Shown in pieces: positions 29,416 through 37,939 of a stretch of 64,000 nucleotides of DNA. The notes beneath the pieces were generated by a model that was not told the origin of the DNA, searched no databases, and worked only from the letters and a program-made list of their open reading frames with translations. Within the stretch, counting starts at the first letter, position 1. Each line of letters starts with the position of its first letter. Source of the stretch: Sutcliffiella tianshenii (GTDB lineage Bacteria; Bacillota; Bacilli; Bacillales; Bacillaceae_I); assembly GCF_016908565.1 (NCBI RefSeq), contig NZ_JAFBED010000002.1:186001-250000 (forward strand), written 5' to 3'. The position numbers and the translations under genes were made by a program.

Positions 29416-31164
29416 ATGAGTATATTTAAAGATCTATGGTGGTTTTTCAAACTGGAAAAGAAGTCCTATATTCCTGGTGTATTCATGCTGGCACTTGTTG
29501 CCCTGTTGGAGCTCGTTCCACCCCGGATCGTCGGGATGACGGTGGACTATATAGCTGAAGGCGAGTTGACAAGGGGCTTGATTTGGCAGTTGATGCTTAT
29601 CCTGTTAGGCACTGCAGTCATTGTTTATATTTTAAGGTATTTATGGAGAATCATGATTTTCGGCCCTTCCGTCAGGCTGGCAAGATTATTGAGGAACAAT
29701 CTGTATGAACATTTTACGAAAATGTCACCGAGTTTCTACCAAAGACGCAGGGTTGGGGACTTGATGGCCCACTCCACAAATGATCTGCAGGCTATTCAGC
29801 AGACTGCCGGAGCAGGAGTATTGACCTTGGTAGACTCCCTGATGACAGGGGGATTCGTTCTGATTGCCATGGCCACCACCATCAGCTGGAAGCTTACTTT
29901 GATCTGTCTGATACCCCTGCCTTTCATGGCGCTATCCACTAATTATTACGGAACGCTTTTGCATCGTACTTTCCATAAGGCGCAAGCCGCTTTTTCCTCC
30001 TTGAATGACAAGGTGCAGGAGAGTGTCAATGGCGTAAAAGTAATAAAAACATTCGGGCAGGAAATGGAAGATATACAGGAGTTTGAAAAGCAGGCGGAAG
30101 ATGTGGTGAAGAAAAATGTGACGGTTGCTAAAATCGACTCTCTATTTGATCCGACGATCGGCTTGATAATCGGGATATCCTTTTTCCTTGCTTTGGCATT
30201 CGGATCAAATTATGTCCTGCAAGGGGAACTGACTATCGGGGAGCTGATAGCGTTCACCACCTACCTGGGGCTTTTGATCTGGCCGATGCTTGCTTTTGGT
30301 TGGCTATTCAATATTGTAGAGCGTGGCCGTGCCTCGTATGATAGAGTTTCTTCCCTGCTAAAAGAAGAAGTGGATATCAAGGATGGAGCTGATGCTAAAA
30401 AGGATATTCCTACAGGGGATATCATCTATAATGTCAACGCGTTCTCCTATCCCAACGAAAAAGAGCCGCTTCTGAAAGGCATACATTTTTCATTGAAACA
30501 GGGGGAGACGCTTGGGATAGTAGGAAAAACAGGAAGCGGAAAAACTACTTTGTTAAAAGTATTGATCCGTGAATTCAACGGAGTGGAAGGGGAAATCACC
30601 ATCGGCGGATACTCGACCCACGACTTTTCGCTTGAAGCATTAAGAAAGGCAATCGGTTATGTACCACAGGATCATTTCCTATTTTCGGCTACAATTTCGG
30701 ATAATATCGCTTTTGCCGTTCCAGAGGCATCCTTCGAAGAGATTATTCATGCTGCAAAACTGGCAAACATCCATGAGGACATCATCCAATTTACAGACGG
30801 TTATCAAACGATGGTTGGTGAGCGTGGAGTATCGTTGTCTGGAGGGCAGAAACAGCGATTATCCATAGCAAGGGCCCTATTGATGGACCCTGAAATTCTG
30901 TTATTGGATGACTCCCTGTCTGCGGTGGATGCGAAAACGGAAGAGAAGATTCTTCACGCATTAAAAGAAAATCGCCAAGGGAAAACAACCATTATCACTT
31001 CTCATCGATTATCTGCCATTGGGCATGCACACCTGATCCTGGTCATGGATGATGGAAGAATTGTTCAAAGCGGGACACATTCGGAATTGATGGAGGAAGA
31101 AGGCTGGTATCGTGACATGTACCATCGCCAGGCATTGGAATCCCTAGTGGAGCATGGGGGATGA
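29416..31164 (+). CDS. yheI: Heterodimeric ABC multidrug exporter half, YheI/BmrC type
   Basis: This 582-residue half-transporter has six membrane segments (about residues 15-300) and a C-terminal ATPase with Walker A GKTGSGKTT at 370-378 and a canonical LSGGQ signature. Walker B reads ILLLDDSLS, so the catalytic glutamate is replaced by aspartate. This degenerate site is typical of the BmrC member of BmrC/BmrD heterodimers (YheI/YheH in B. subtilis), which export drugs. The partner follows five bases after its stop and complements it. GGGGGATTACG precedes the ATG. Its insertion between yneF and ccdA differs from B. subtilis, where yheHI lies elsewhere. Confidence 0.88.
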   Translation: MSIFKDLWWFFKLEKKSYIPGVFMLALVALLELVPPRIVGMTVDYIAEGELTRGLIWQLMLILLGTAVIVYILRYLWRIMIFGPSVRLARLLRNNLYEHFTKMSPSFYQRRRVGDLMAHSTNDLQAIQQTAGAGVLTLVDSLMTGGFVLIAMATTISWKLTLICLIPLPFMALSTNYYGTLLHRTFHKAQAAFSSLNDKVQESVNGVKVIKTFGQEMEDIQEFEKQAEDVVKKNVTVAKIDSLFDPTIGLIIGISFFLALAFGSNYVLQGELTIGELIAFTTYLGLLIWPMLAFGWLFNIVERGRASYDRVSSLLKEEVDIKDGADAKKDIPTGDIIYNVNAFSYPNEKEPLLKGIHFSLKQGETLGIVGKTGSGKTTLLKVLIREFNGVEGEITIGGYSTHDFSLEALRKAIGYVPQDHFLFSATISDNIAFAVPEASFEEIIHAAKLANIHEDIIQFTDGYQTMVGERGVSLSGGQKQRLSIARALLMDPEILLLDDSLSAVDAKTEEKILHALKENRQGKTTIITSHRLSAIGHAHLILVMDDGRIVQSGTHSELMEEEGWYRDMYHRQALESLVEHGG

Positions 31165-31168
31165 ACAT

Positions 31169-32962
31169 ATGAACAATCAAACTTTAACAGCTAAACAGCA
31201 AAGAATCGTATTGAAAAGGCTATTATCCTACACTAAGCCTCATACAAGACAGTTTATTTTTGCTTTTTCTTTATTGGTATTGGCTACAATTGGAGAAATT
31301 GTCGGCCCTTTGATCATCAAAGTATTCATTGATGATCATCTTACCCCGCAAGTAATGGATAGGGGACCAATACTATTCTTGGCAGCGCTCTATTTAGGCA
31401 TTCTGGTGCTGAAGGTTTTCATCACTTATTTTCAACTTCTCAAGTTTCAGGAAATTTCACTGAAAATCATACAGGAACTAAGAATAGACATTTTCACAAA
31501 GGTGCAAAGTCTTGGCTTGAAGTTTTTTGATAAGACTCCTGGGGGGAGCATCGTTTCAAGAGTGACCAATGATACGGAAGCAATCAAGGATATGTTTGTC
31601 AGTGTCATTTCCACCTTTGTACAGAATGGTGTATTTCTAATCGGGATATTCATTGCCATGTTCTTCCTTAACGTGAAGCTTGCATTGTTCTGCCTCCTTA
31701 TCATACCTATCATTTTTGCGATCATGGCAACCTATCGCCATTTCAGTTCGAGGTTTTATGCGGATATGAGAGAAAGGCTCAGCCAGCTTAATGCAAAGCT
31801 TAATGAGTCTTTGCAAGGGATGTCCATCATCCAGGTTTTCAGACAGGAGCGCAGGCTCAGACGTGAATTTGCAGAAATCAATGAGGCACACTACCAGGCG
31901 GGCGTCAAAAACATCAAACTTGATGGACTATTACTTCGTCCGGCAATCGATTTTGTATATGTGCTTTCCTTGATACTGGTGTTAAGTTATTTTGGGATTT
32001 CGTCTATCAGGAACGTCATTGAAATCGGTGTCCTTTATGCCTTCGTCAACTACTTGGGGCGTTTTTTCGAACCAGTCAACCAGATGATGATGAGGCTTTC
32101 GATGTATCAGCAGGCTATCGTTTCAGCGTCACGTGTATTCTCATTGCTTGATGAAAAGGAATTGGCTCCAACCGCCTTTCCAGCCGACGAAAAGCCTGTG
32201 ATCCGTCAAGGAGAGATCGAGTTCAGGAATGTCACTTTTTCCTATGATGGCAAAAGGGATGTGCTTAAAAACATTTCCTTTAAAGCGAAGCCTGGGGAAA
32301 CAGTTGCACTTGTCGGCCATACTGGTAGCGGAAAAAGCTCAATCATCAATCTGCTTATGCGTTTCTATCAGCTTGAAAAAGGGGAAATCCTATTGGATGG
32401 TGTGTCCCTGAACAACTTTGAGGATCAGGAGCTCAGGAAGAAGATGGGATTGGTCCTGCAGGATCCCTTCCTGTTTTATGGCACCATCAACCATAATATT
32501 CGATTACATGATTCGAGTATTACAGATAAAGAAATTGTGGAAGCTGCGGAGTTTGTCCAGGCTGACAGTTTCATCCGGAAGCTGCCGGATCAGTATGGGC
32601 AGCTGGTCGTGGAAAGAGGAGCGACATTCTCGAGCGGGCAGAGGCAGCTTGTCGCCTTTGCAAGGACCATTGCGACAAAGCCGAAAATACTCGTATTGGA
32701 TGAAGCTACTGCCAATATCGACACCGAAACTGAAGAGGCCATTTCGTCTGCGCTCGAAAAGATGAGCAAAGGCAGAACCACCATCGCGATCGCCCACCGG
32801 TTATCTACCATACAGGACGCAGAACAGATCCTGGTTCTCCATCAGGGAGAGATCGTGGAAAGGGGAACGCACCAGGAGCTTTTGAATCAAGAGGGCCTTT
32901 ACCATAAGATGTACCTTCTCCAGAACGGTCAGCCCGAGAAAGTCGAAGATGCAGTGGGTTGA
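31169..32962 (+). CDS. yheH: Heterodimeric ABC multidrug exporter half, YheH/BmrD type
   Basis: This 597-residue partner has an N-terminal six-segment membrane domain and an ATPase with Walker A GHTGSGKSS at 383-391 and an intact Walker B ILVLDEATANID. Its signature is FSSGQ rather than LSGGQ, which fits pairing with the degenerate Walker B of the first half to form the inactive nucleotide site. ATG 31169 follows GGGGGATG by six bases; ATG 31154 lies inside the upstream gene and ahead of that site. The pair is one operon. Substrates cannot be told from sequence. Confidence 0.88.
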   Translation: MNNQTLTAKQQRIVLKRLLSYTKPHTRQFIFAFSLLVLATIGEIVGPLIIKVFIDDHLTPQVMDRGPILFLAALYLGILVLKVFITYFQLLKFQEISLKIIQELRIDIFTKVQSLGLKFFDKTPGGSIVSRVTNDTEAIKDMFVSVISTFVQNGVFLIGIFIAMFFLNVKLALFCLLIIPIIFAIMATYRHFSSRFYADMRERLSQLNAKLNESLQGMSIIQVFRQERRLRREFAEINEAHYQAGVKNIKLDGLLLRPAIDFVYVLSLILVLSYFGISSIRNVIEIGVLYAFVNYLGRFFEPVNQMMMRLSMYQQAIVSASRVFSLLDEKELAPTAFPADEKPVIRQGEIEFRNVTFSYDGKRDVLKNISFKAKPGETVALVGHTGSGKSSIINLLMRFYQLEKGEILLDGVSLNNFEDQELRKKMGLVLQDPFLFYGTINHNIRLHDSSITDKEIVEAAEFVQADSFIRKLPDQYGQLVVERGATFSSGQRQLVAFARTIATKPKILVLDEATANIDTETEEAISSALEKMSKGRTTIAIAHRLSTIQDAEQILVLHQGEIVERGTHQELLNQEGLYHKMYLLQNGQPEKVEDAVG

Positions 32963-32983
32963 TAATTGAACGCTTTTAATAAG

Positions 32984-33015
32984 AAAAGAACCATCATATA
33001 CACGATGGTTCTTTT
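32984..33015. terminator. Bidirectional terminator between yheH and the Spo0E-like gene
   Basis: AAAAGAACCATC pairs perfectly with GATGGTTCTTTT around an eight-base loop, usable from both sides. Confidence 0.9.
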
Positions 33016-33033
33016 CATTATGTAACTTTAACA

Positions 33034-33195
33034 TTATTTAGGTACAATTAAATGGTTATACTTATTTAATAGAATGTCTAGCTCTTGGCTGATTTTTAAT
33101 GTTTTAGAAGAGGACATGCCGTATTTTGCAACAATATCTATTAACTCTAAGCGTTTTTTCTCTATCAGTTGTAGAATCTCTTGTTTAGTAGCCAA
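33034..33195 (-). CDS. Spo0E-like aspartyl-phosphate phosphatase
   Basis: This small protein of about 53 residues has the Spo0E family signature Ser-Gln-Glu-Leu-Asp (SQELDILLNKY), preceded by a helix EILQLIEKKRLELIDIVAKYG and a short turn, together forming the helical hairpin of the family. Members remove the phosphate from Spo0A and so restrain sporulation. I take TTG 33195 as the start because AAAGGA lies about nine bases upstream; the frame stays open to 33273 without a better site. It lies alone, opposite to its neighbours, between yheH and ccdA. Confidence 0.82.
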   Translation of the reverse strand: MATKQEILQLIEKKRLELIDIVAKYGMSSSKTLKISQELDILLNKYNHLIVPK

Positions 33196-33425
33196 TGTTG
33201 AGTTTCCTTTCTTCTTCCAATTCGTATCATTATTATACAAGAATCCGATAGGGAATTCAAAGAATATTTTCAAGTTAATGGTACTTTAATGTTTGTCATA
33301 ATATTGAAAAAGATAAGTGAAAGATTGTCATGTTTTCGACATAGAATGTTAGGAGTATAGCTAATTTATTTCGATTGAATCTGATACTATTAAGAAAGAT
33401 ATTAAAGTGTAGGAGTAGTGATAGC

Positions 33426-34139
33426 ATGGAAGCAGATTTGACTTTATTATTGGCGTTTGGTGCAGGGGTTTTATCTTTTATCTCGCCTTGTACGCTGCCG
33501 ATATATCCGGCGTTTCTATCTTATATTACCGGAGTGTCGGTAGAAGAACTAAAATCCGATAAAGGAATGATGCAAAAAAGAAGCATAATACATACCATCT
33601 TCTTTTTATTGGGTTTCTCAAGTATCTTTATAACACTCGGTTTTGGAACCTCGTTTTTTATTGGCAATTTTTTTACTGTTTATCAAGATTTTATCCGACA
33701 GGTTGGAGCAATTTTAATAATCGTTTTTGGATTAATGATAGTTGGTGTTTTTCAACCAAAGTTCCTTATGCAAGATAAGAAAATCTCTTTTAAAAATAGA
33801 CCTTCAGGTTACATAGGGACAATATTGATCGGGATGGCTTTTGCAGCAGGTTGGACTCCATGTACGGGTCCGATCCTTGCATCTGTTCTCACATTGTCTG
33901 CAAATAATCCTTCTTCTGGCGTATTATATATGACAGCATATGTGCTAGGTTTTGGCATACCTTTCTTTATTCTTTCTTTCTTTGTTGGTAAATTAGGCTG
34001 GATCAAACGAAATCACATACTAATCATGAAGATCGGCGGGTATGCAATGATTCTGATGGGTATCCTCCTGTTCTTCAACTGGATGACAAAAATTATTGCC
34101 TGGTTCACTAGAATTACCGGCGGGTTTCAAGGATTTTAA
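33426..34139 (+). CDS. ccdA: Cytochrome c biogenesis protein CcdA
   Basis: CcdA carries reducing equivalents across the membrane to extracytoplasmic thiol-disulfide proteins, needed for cytochrome c and for spore cortex formation in bacilli. The 237-residue protein has six membrane segments. The paired cysteines lie in segments 1 and 4: [12 protein letters not shown] (Cys22) and [10 protein letters not shown]. Each is flanked by prolines as is typical. The ATG at 33426 gives the usual short N-terminus. It is followed by yneI and ccdC in the B. subtilis order. Confidence 0.95.
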   Translation: MEADLTLLLAFGAGVLSFISPCTLPIYPAFLSYITGVSVEELKSDKGMMQKRSIIHTIFFLLGFSSIFITLGFGTSFFIGNFFTVYQDFIRQVGAILIIVFGLMIVGVFQPKFLMQDKKISFKNRPSGYIGTILIGMAFAAGWTPCTGPILASVLTLSANNPSSGVLYMTAYVLGFGIPFFILSFFVGKLGWIKRNHILIMKIGGYAMILMGILLFFNWMTKIIAWFTRITGGFQGF

Positions 34140-34249
34140 TAGAAGACTCCATAGTTTTTAGTTGCGTCATCCTAGTAAAAAGAGTAAAGTAAAATTGGAT
34201 ATACAGGAAAATAAAAACTTTTTTATAGGACATAAGGAGGATTTCTGCG

Positions 34250-34609
34250 GTGGCTAATGTTTTAGTGGTGGATGATGCAAAATTTATGAGGCTAACAATT
34301 AGGAACATTTTAACAAAAGCCAACCACACTGTTGTCGGGGAGGCCGAAAATGGAAGAGAGGCTGTGTCACTTTATCGTGATTTTCAACCTGACCTCGTGA
34401 CAATGGATATTACCATGCCAGAAATGAATGGAATAGATGCTGTTCATGAAATCCTGCGTCAGTTCCCGAAAGCAAAAATCATCATGTGTTCTGCAATGGG
34501 GCAGCAACGATTAATCGTGGAAGCGATAGAAGCCGGCGCCAAGGATTTTATCGTTAAGCCGTTCGATGAGAGCAGAGTGTTGGAAGCAGTCAAGAGAGTA
34601 CTAGGATAA
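34250..34609 (+). CDS. yneI: CheY-like response regulator YneI
   Basis: This 119-residue protein is a stand-alone receiver domain: acidic pair Asp8-Asp9, phosphoacceptor Asp53 (TMDITMPEMNG), Ser81 and Lys103 in IVKPF. It has no output domain. In B. subtilis yneI (also called ccdB) lies between ccdA and ccdC, and was found not to be needed for cytochrome c synthesis. The start is GTG 34250, nine bases after AAGGAGG. The cognate kinase is unknown. Confidence 0.93.
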   Translation: MANVLVVDDAKFMRLTIRNILTKANHTVVGEAENGREAVSLYRDFQPDLVTMDITMPEMNGIDAVHEILRQFPKAKIIMCSAMGQQRLIVEAIEAGAKDFIVKPFDESRVLEAVKRVLG

Positions 34610-34619
34610 TAGTCTGATA

Positions 34620-34657
34620 AACTGCCATTAAAGGTTTACACAATGGCAGTTTTTTTT
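34620..34657 (+). terminator. Intrinsic terminator after yneI
   Basis: AACTGCCATT pairs with AATGGCAGTT around a twelve-base loop, followed by T7. Confidence 0.88.
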
Positions 34658-34748
34658 ATTCCTTATAGTAAAAAGGCTTTTACAATTGCTTTTATTATTT
34701 TGTTTTTTCGGTATAATAGTAAAGGGAAAAAAGAAGTGAAAATAAGGG

Positions 34749-35243
34749 ATGATCTTTGTGCAAACAATTCTATCTTCAATATTTGCGGTATGTATGGCTC
34801 TTCTAGTCATCTTTATAAGAATGAAGGCTGCAAAAAAGCCTTCATCGGTGAAAAAAATCATTTTGCCTCCGATCTTCATGAGTACTGGAGCCTTGATGTT
34901 CTTGTTTCCTGAATTTCGGGTGAGTTCCTTGCAGATCATCGAGGCGCTTTCTGTTGGGGCGATTTTTTCCATCTTTTTGATTAAAACCTCCAAATTTGAA
35001 ATCAGGGACTCAGATATCTATCTGAAACGCTCTAAAGCCTTCGTTTTCATCCTCTTGGGACTTCTCGTGATCCGTATCGTGATGAAGCTTGTGTTAAGCA
35101 CGACCATAGATATAGGGGAGTTGACAGGCATGTTCTGGCTGCTGGCTTTTGGAATGATCGTGCCTTGGAGAATCGCGATGTATGTCAAATATAAGAAACT
35201 TGAAAGCGCCGGCTTTCCACCAACGATAAAAACCTCGGTTTAA
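34749..35243 (+). CDS. ccdC: CcdC family membrane protein
   Basis: This 164-residue protein has four to five membrane segments and matches CcdC (YneJ) of bacilli, including LPPIFMSTGALMFLFPEFRVS and the C-terminal GMIVPWRIAMYVKYKKLE. It is conserved with ccdA, but its role in cytochrome c biogenesis was not essential in B. subtilis. It has its own start after the yneI terminator; the ribosome site upstream of ATG 34749 is weak (AAGGGATG). Its stop codon lies inside the stem of the terminator that follows. Confidence 0.9.
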   Translation: MIFVQTILSSIFAVCMALLVIFIRMKAAKKPSSVKKIILPPIFMSTGALMFLFPEFRVSSLQIIEALSVGAIFSIFLIKTSKFEIRDSDIYLKRSKAFVFILLGLLVIRIVMKLVLSTTIDIGELTGMFWLLAFGMIVPWRIAMYVKYKKLESAGFPPTIKTSV

Positions 35244-35253
35244 CCGAGGTTTT
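35228..35253. terminator. Terminator between ccdC and yneK
   Basis: AAAACCTCGGTT pairs perfectly with AACCGAGGTTTT around one or two bases. The stem includes the ccdC stop codon and can act in both directions. Confidence 0.85.
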
Positions 35254-35257
35254 CGTT

Positions 35258-35683
35258 TTAGAATAGGTGCTGATATGGGGTTTGGTCGATGTTTAATTCT
35301 CTAAGCTTTTTCAAAAGGAACTTATGATCGCGTTTAGGAGTCGCCAGTATATACCCTCTGACTACATGCTCCCTTGTGATGGCGGGTGCTTTCTCCTTGA
35401 ATGCAAGCTCCCCGATCTTACCGGCGATCTTCTGTCTGGCTATATCACGGAAGAGTTCCGGCACAGGTGAGACAAGATCCTCCAAAAGGGATTTCATATC
35501 CTCAGGCCACATATGTCGCGTTTCTTTGATATAATAATCCTGCCAATCCAATTCGGACCAGCCGTCCTCTTTTGGCAGACGTTTCAAGAATTTACGGAAC
35601 ATGAAAAATCCGCCAATGGCCAACAGACCAACCATCGCCACTACCCAAAATAAAATTAACCATAAAAACCATCCGGTTAACAT
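35258..35683 (-). CDS. yneK: DUF2621 membrane-anchored protein YneK
   Basis: This 141-residue protein has one N-terminal membrane segment (about residues 5-28) followed by a soluble domain that opens with RLPKEDGWSELDWQDYY and ends in HLF, typical of the DUF2621 family (YneK). The start at 35683 follows GGAGGG by six bases; an in-frame upstream start would add nine residues without a ribosome site. It faces ccdC, as in B. subtilis. It marks the last backbone gene before a 24-kb accessory interval. No function is known to me. Confidence 0.9.
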   Translation of the reverse strand: MLTGWFLWLILFWVVAMVGLLAIGGFFMFRKFLKRLPKEDGWSELDWQDYYIKETRHMWPEDMKSLLEDLVSPVPELFRDIARQKIAGKIGELAFKEKAPAITREHVVRGYILATPKRDHKFLLKKLRELNIDQTPYQHLF

Positions 35684-35819
35684 GTTCTTTCCCTCCGAAC
35701 TCGTTAACATTCTTGTATTATTATACCCGAAACTATTATAATTGCACTAGTAAAACAATGAACCCTTTGAAATTAATACGAATGATATAAATAACCACAG
35801 TATGATGGAGGTGGCCGCT

Positions 35820-36611
35820 TTGAAAAAAATCGGAGCTGTGATAGGAAATATGGGCAAGACGGAAATCATCTCTTCTAGAGTATGTCCGAAATGCAACAGG
35901 GAAGTCAAACGTGTCCGCATGCAAATAATCGGTGGCGAGAATAAAGGGAAGTGGCAGGAATTTGAAAATGAATGTGACTGCCGCCTGGCGCAGGAAACGA
36001 TGGAAGCGGAAAAACGCAGAAAGCACAAATACTTTGAACAGTTCTGTATCGTCCCAAGGGAACTCGAAGGTGCAACTCTCGAAAACTTCAAAGTGGAATA
36101 TGCCAGCCAAGGGGAAGCGTTGGAGAGTACGATTGACTTCTTTGATCAGTTCACAGGAAAAGAGAATCTCTATTTCTATGGAAGGACCGGGCGAGGGAAA
36201 ACGCATCTGGCAGTTGGTCTTTATAAATATTTTAAACAAAATAACATTACAGCCATGTTCTTTGATGTACCGAAGCTGATGGACACCATTGTGGCATCCT
36301 GGGAAAACGACTCCGGCTATTCGGAAAGCAGATTCATGAAGGCAATAGCGGATGTTGATGTGCTCATCCTCGATGACCTAGGAGTGGAGAGGATCAGTGA
36401 ATGGGTCGATCAGACGATCTATTCCATCCTGAATCAGAGACAAGGGAAGAGCATCGTCTTCACGTCCAATATCCACCCTGGGGATCTGACGAAGCGCTAT
36501 GGGGAAAGAATAGCCGACAGAATTAAAAATAAGATGAGTCAAAATCAACTGATCTCCATTGTCACACCGGAAAGTTACCGAACAAAGGATTTGACGATGT
36601 TTAAAGATTGA
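35820..36611 (+). CDS. DnaC/DnaI-like AAA ATPase with N-terminal zinc-finger motif
   Basis: This 263-residue protein resembles the ATP-binding helicase-loader group (DnaC, DnaI, IstB). The N-terminus has a Cys-x2-Cys (RVCPKCN) and, about 30 residues on, a Cys-Asp-Cys, a likely zinc site. The ATPase has Walker A GRTGRGKTH and Walker B VLILDDLGVE with a sensor Asn in TSNIHP. The start is taken as TTG 35820, five bases after GGAGGTGG. The main dnaI is normally next to dnaB, so this is a second loader-like gene, of the kind carried by phages and plasmids. It stands alone in the interval. Confidence 0.82.
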   Translation: MKKIGAVIGNMGKTEIISSRVCPKCNREVKRVRMQIIGGENKGKWQEFENECDCRLAQETMEAEKRRKHKYFEQFCIVPRELEGATLENFKVEYASQGEALESTIDFFDQFTGKENLYFYGRTGRGKTHLAVGLYKYFKQNNITAMFFDVPKLMDTIVASWENDSGYSESRFMKAIADVDVLILDDLGVERISEWVDQTIYSILNQRQGKSIVFTSNIHPGDLTKRYGERIADRIKNKMSQNQLISIVTPESYRTKDLTMFKD

Positions 36612-36625
36612 TCATAAAACTAATT

Positions 36626-36661
36626 AAACTCCATTAAGCTTGCTTAGTGGAGTTTTTTTTG
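36626..36661 (+). terminator. Intrinsic terminator after the DnaI-like gene
   Basis: AAACTCCATTAAGC pairs with GCTTAGTGGAGTTT (one A-G mismatch), then T8. Confidence 0.88.
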
Positions 36662-36679
36662 AGAATAATTATTTTTTTA

Positions 36680-36705
36680 TGCAACTTTTGGAAACTTCAT
36701 TCGAC
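36680..36705 (+). promoter_or_regulatory. Candidate ECF promoter ahead of the sigma factor gene
   Basis: TGCAAC (36680-36685), a 16-base spacer and CGAC (36702-36705) fit the AAC/CG pattern of ECF sigma promoters, 35 bases before the sigma gene. Autoregulation by the encoded sigma factor is the likely reading. Confidence 0.65.
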
Positions 36706-36739
36706 TATTCTGTTAGAAAAAATTAAAGAGGGTGACAGA

Positions 36740-37261
36740 GTGAATTGGGAAGAACTTTATTATGAATATAGTGACAGAGTGTATCAGTTTTTAATGATGA
36801 TGGTGGGAGATGAAGAAATTGCAGAGGATTTGACGCATGACACCTTTTTAAGAGTCAAAAATTCTCTGGAAAAATACAGGGGGGATGCAAGTTACTATAC
36901 ATGGATCATCTCGATTGCAAGACACATTGTTTATGACCATTGGCGAAAGAAAAGGATTATCCGCTTCATCCCACTGGCTGCAAGCAAGCCTGTGGCAGAT
37001 TACCATACCCCTGATGAAATCCTGCAAAAAGGCGAGGAAATACGAGAGTTATATGAAGCGATGAAAAAATTAAAAACTAACTACCAGGAAGTAATCATCC
37101 TAAGGAAAATCCAAGAATTATCTATAGAAGAAACATCATTGGCGCTTGGCTGGTCTGTCAGCAAGGTGAAATCCACTTTGCTGAGGGCTCTGGCAGCCTT
37201 GAAAATCGAGTTAGTAAAACGAAGAGAGGGCGGATCTGCAAATGAACAAACAATGGCTTGA
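36740..37261 (+). CDS. ECF RNA polymerase sigma factor
   Basis: This 173-residue protein has sigma region 2 (DRVYQFLMMMVGDEEIAEDLTHDTFLRV and the YYTWIISIARHIVYDHWRKK promoter-melting part) and region 4 (NYQEVIILRKIQELSIEETSLALGWSVSKVKSTLLRALAALK, about 115-155), without region 3, as in ECF factors. The length and sequence recall YlaC of B. subtilis. GTG 36740 follows GAGGGTGA. The downstream gene overlaps it by 20 bases and encodes a single-pass membrane protein, a likely anti-sigma factor. A candidate autoregulatory promoter lies at 36680. Confidence 0.9.
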   Translation: MNWEELYYEYSDRVYQFLMMMVGDEEIAEDLTHDTFLRVKNSLEKYRGDASYYTWIISIARHIVYDHWRKKRIIRFIPLAASKPVADYHTPDEILQKGEEIRELYEAMKKLKTNYQEVIILRKIQELSIEETSLALGWSVSKVKSTLLRALAALKIELVKRREGGSANEQTMA

Positions 37262-37817
37262 TGGAAACCTATCAAACGAAAAATTCAAAGAACTGGGCAG
37301 CTTTACCAGATCAGAAGCAAAGCGGAACAGTACGTTTGAAAAATTACAGAAAACTACGAGAAAATCTGTCATTCCATATAAATATTATGCTACCTTGATG
37401 GCTGCAGCTGTTATAATGTGTGTGCTTCTTGCTCCGTCCTTCATGAACATGCTGAAGAAAGACCCCTCCACCAATGCAGGAGAAGCGACAGAAGTAACAG
37501 CTATTTATGGAGTCTCAGGGCCATTTAATTATTCCTATGAGAGGGAAGATGACTTTGAAAGGAACAATTTGATCGGCGAGGCTTTGGCAAATCCAGAAAA
37601 AGAGGCAACGAATGAATTTTCTACCGATTTCACTCCAAAAGTGCTGACCGTACATTATGATAATGGAGAACAGAAAACATATACCATTTGGATCAATAGT
37701 TGGCTAGAGGGGGAAACAGCTTATTTTGAAGGCATCTATATGATAGAATCCGACCCTGAAAAATATGAACTTGCACCAGAAATAGCGGAACTGATATTCC
37801 AAGCTTTCACAAATTAA
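37242..37817 (+). CDS. Putative membrane anti-sigma factor
   Basis: This 191-residue protein has a cytoplasmic N-terminal part of about 45 residues, one membrane segment (YYATLMAAAVIMCVLLAPSFM, about 49-69 including flanks) and an extracytoplasmic domain of 120 residues rich in acidic and aromatic residues. The start overlaps the sigma gene by 20 bases, which suggests translational coupling and an anti-sigma role. The N-terminus lacks the His-x3-Cys-x2-Cys zinc motif of common anti-sigma domains. I do not recognise the outer domain. The assignment therefore rests on gene order and topology. Confidence 0.65.
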   Translation: MNKQWLDGNLSNEKFKELGSFTRSEAKRNSTFEKLQKTTRKSVIPYKYYATLMAAAVIMCVLLAPSFMNMLKKDPSTNAGEATEVTAIYGVSGPFNYSYEREDDFERNNLIGEALANPEKEATNEFSTDFTPKVLTVHYDNGEQKTYTIWINSWLEGETAYFEGIYMIESDPEKYELAPEIAELIFQAFTN

Positions 37818-37827
37818 TAATGATCGT

Positions 37828-37862
37828 AAAAATAGCCGTTAAATAATATCGGCTATTTTTTG
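37828..37862 (+). terminator. Intrinsic terminator after the sigma/anti-sigma pair
   Basis: AAAAATAGCCG pairs with CGGCTATTTTT around about ten bases. Confidence 0.85.
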
Positions 37863-37939
37863 TTAATTTGTCTATTTTTGCAATAAATAATGGTAAAATA
37901 ATTCTAAATAGATAGAAAACTAAGAGGGGTGCTAGGAAG

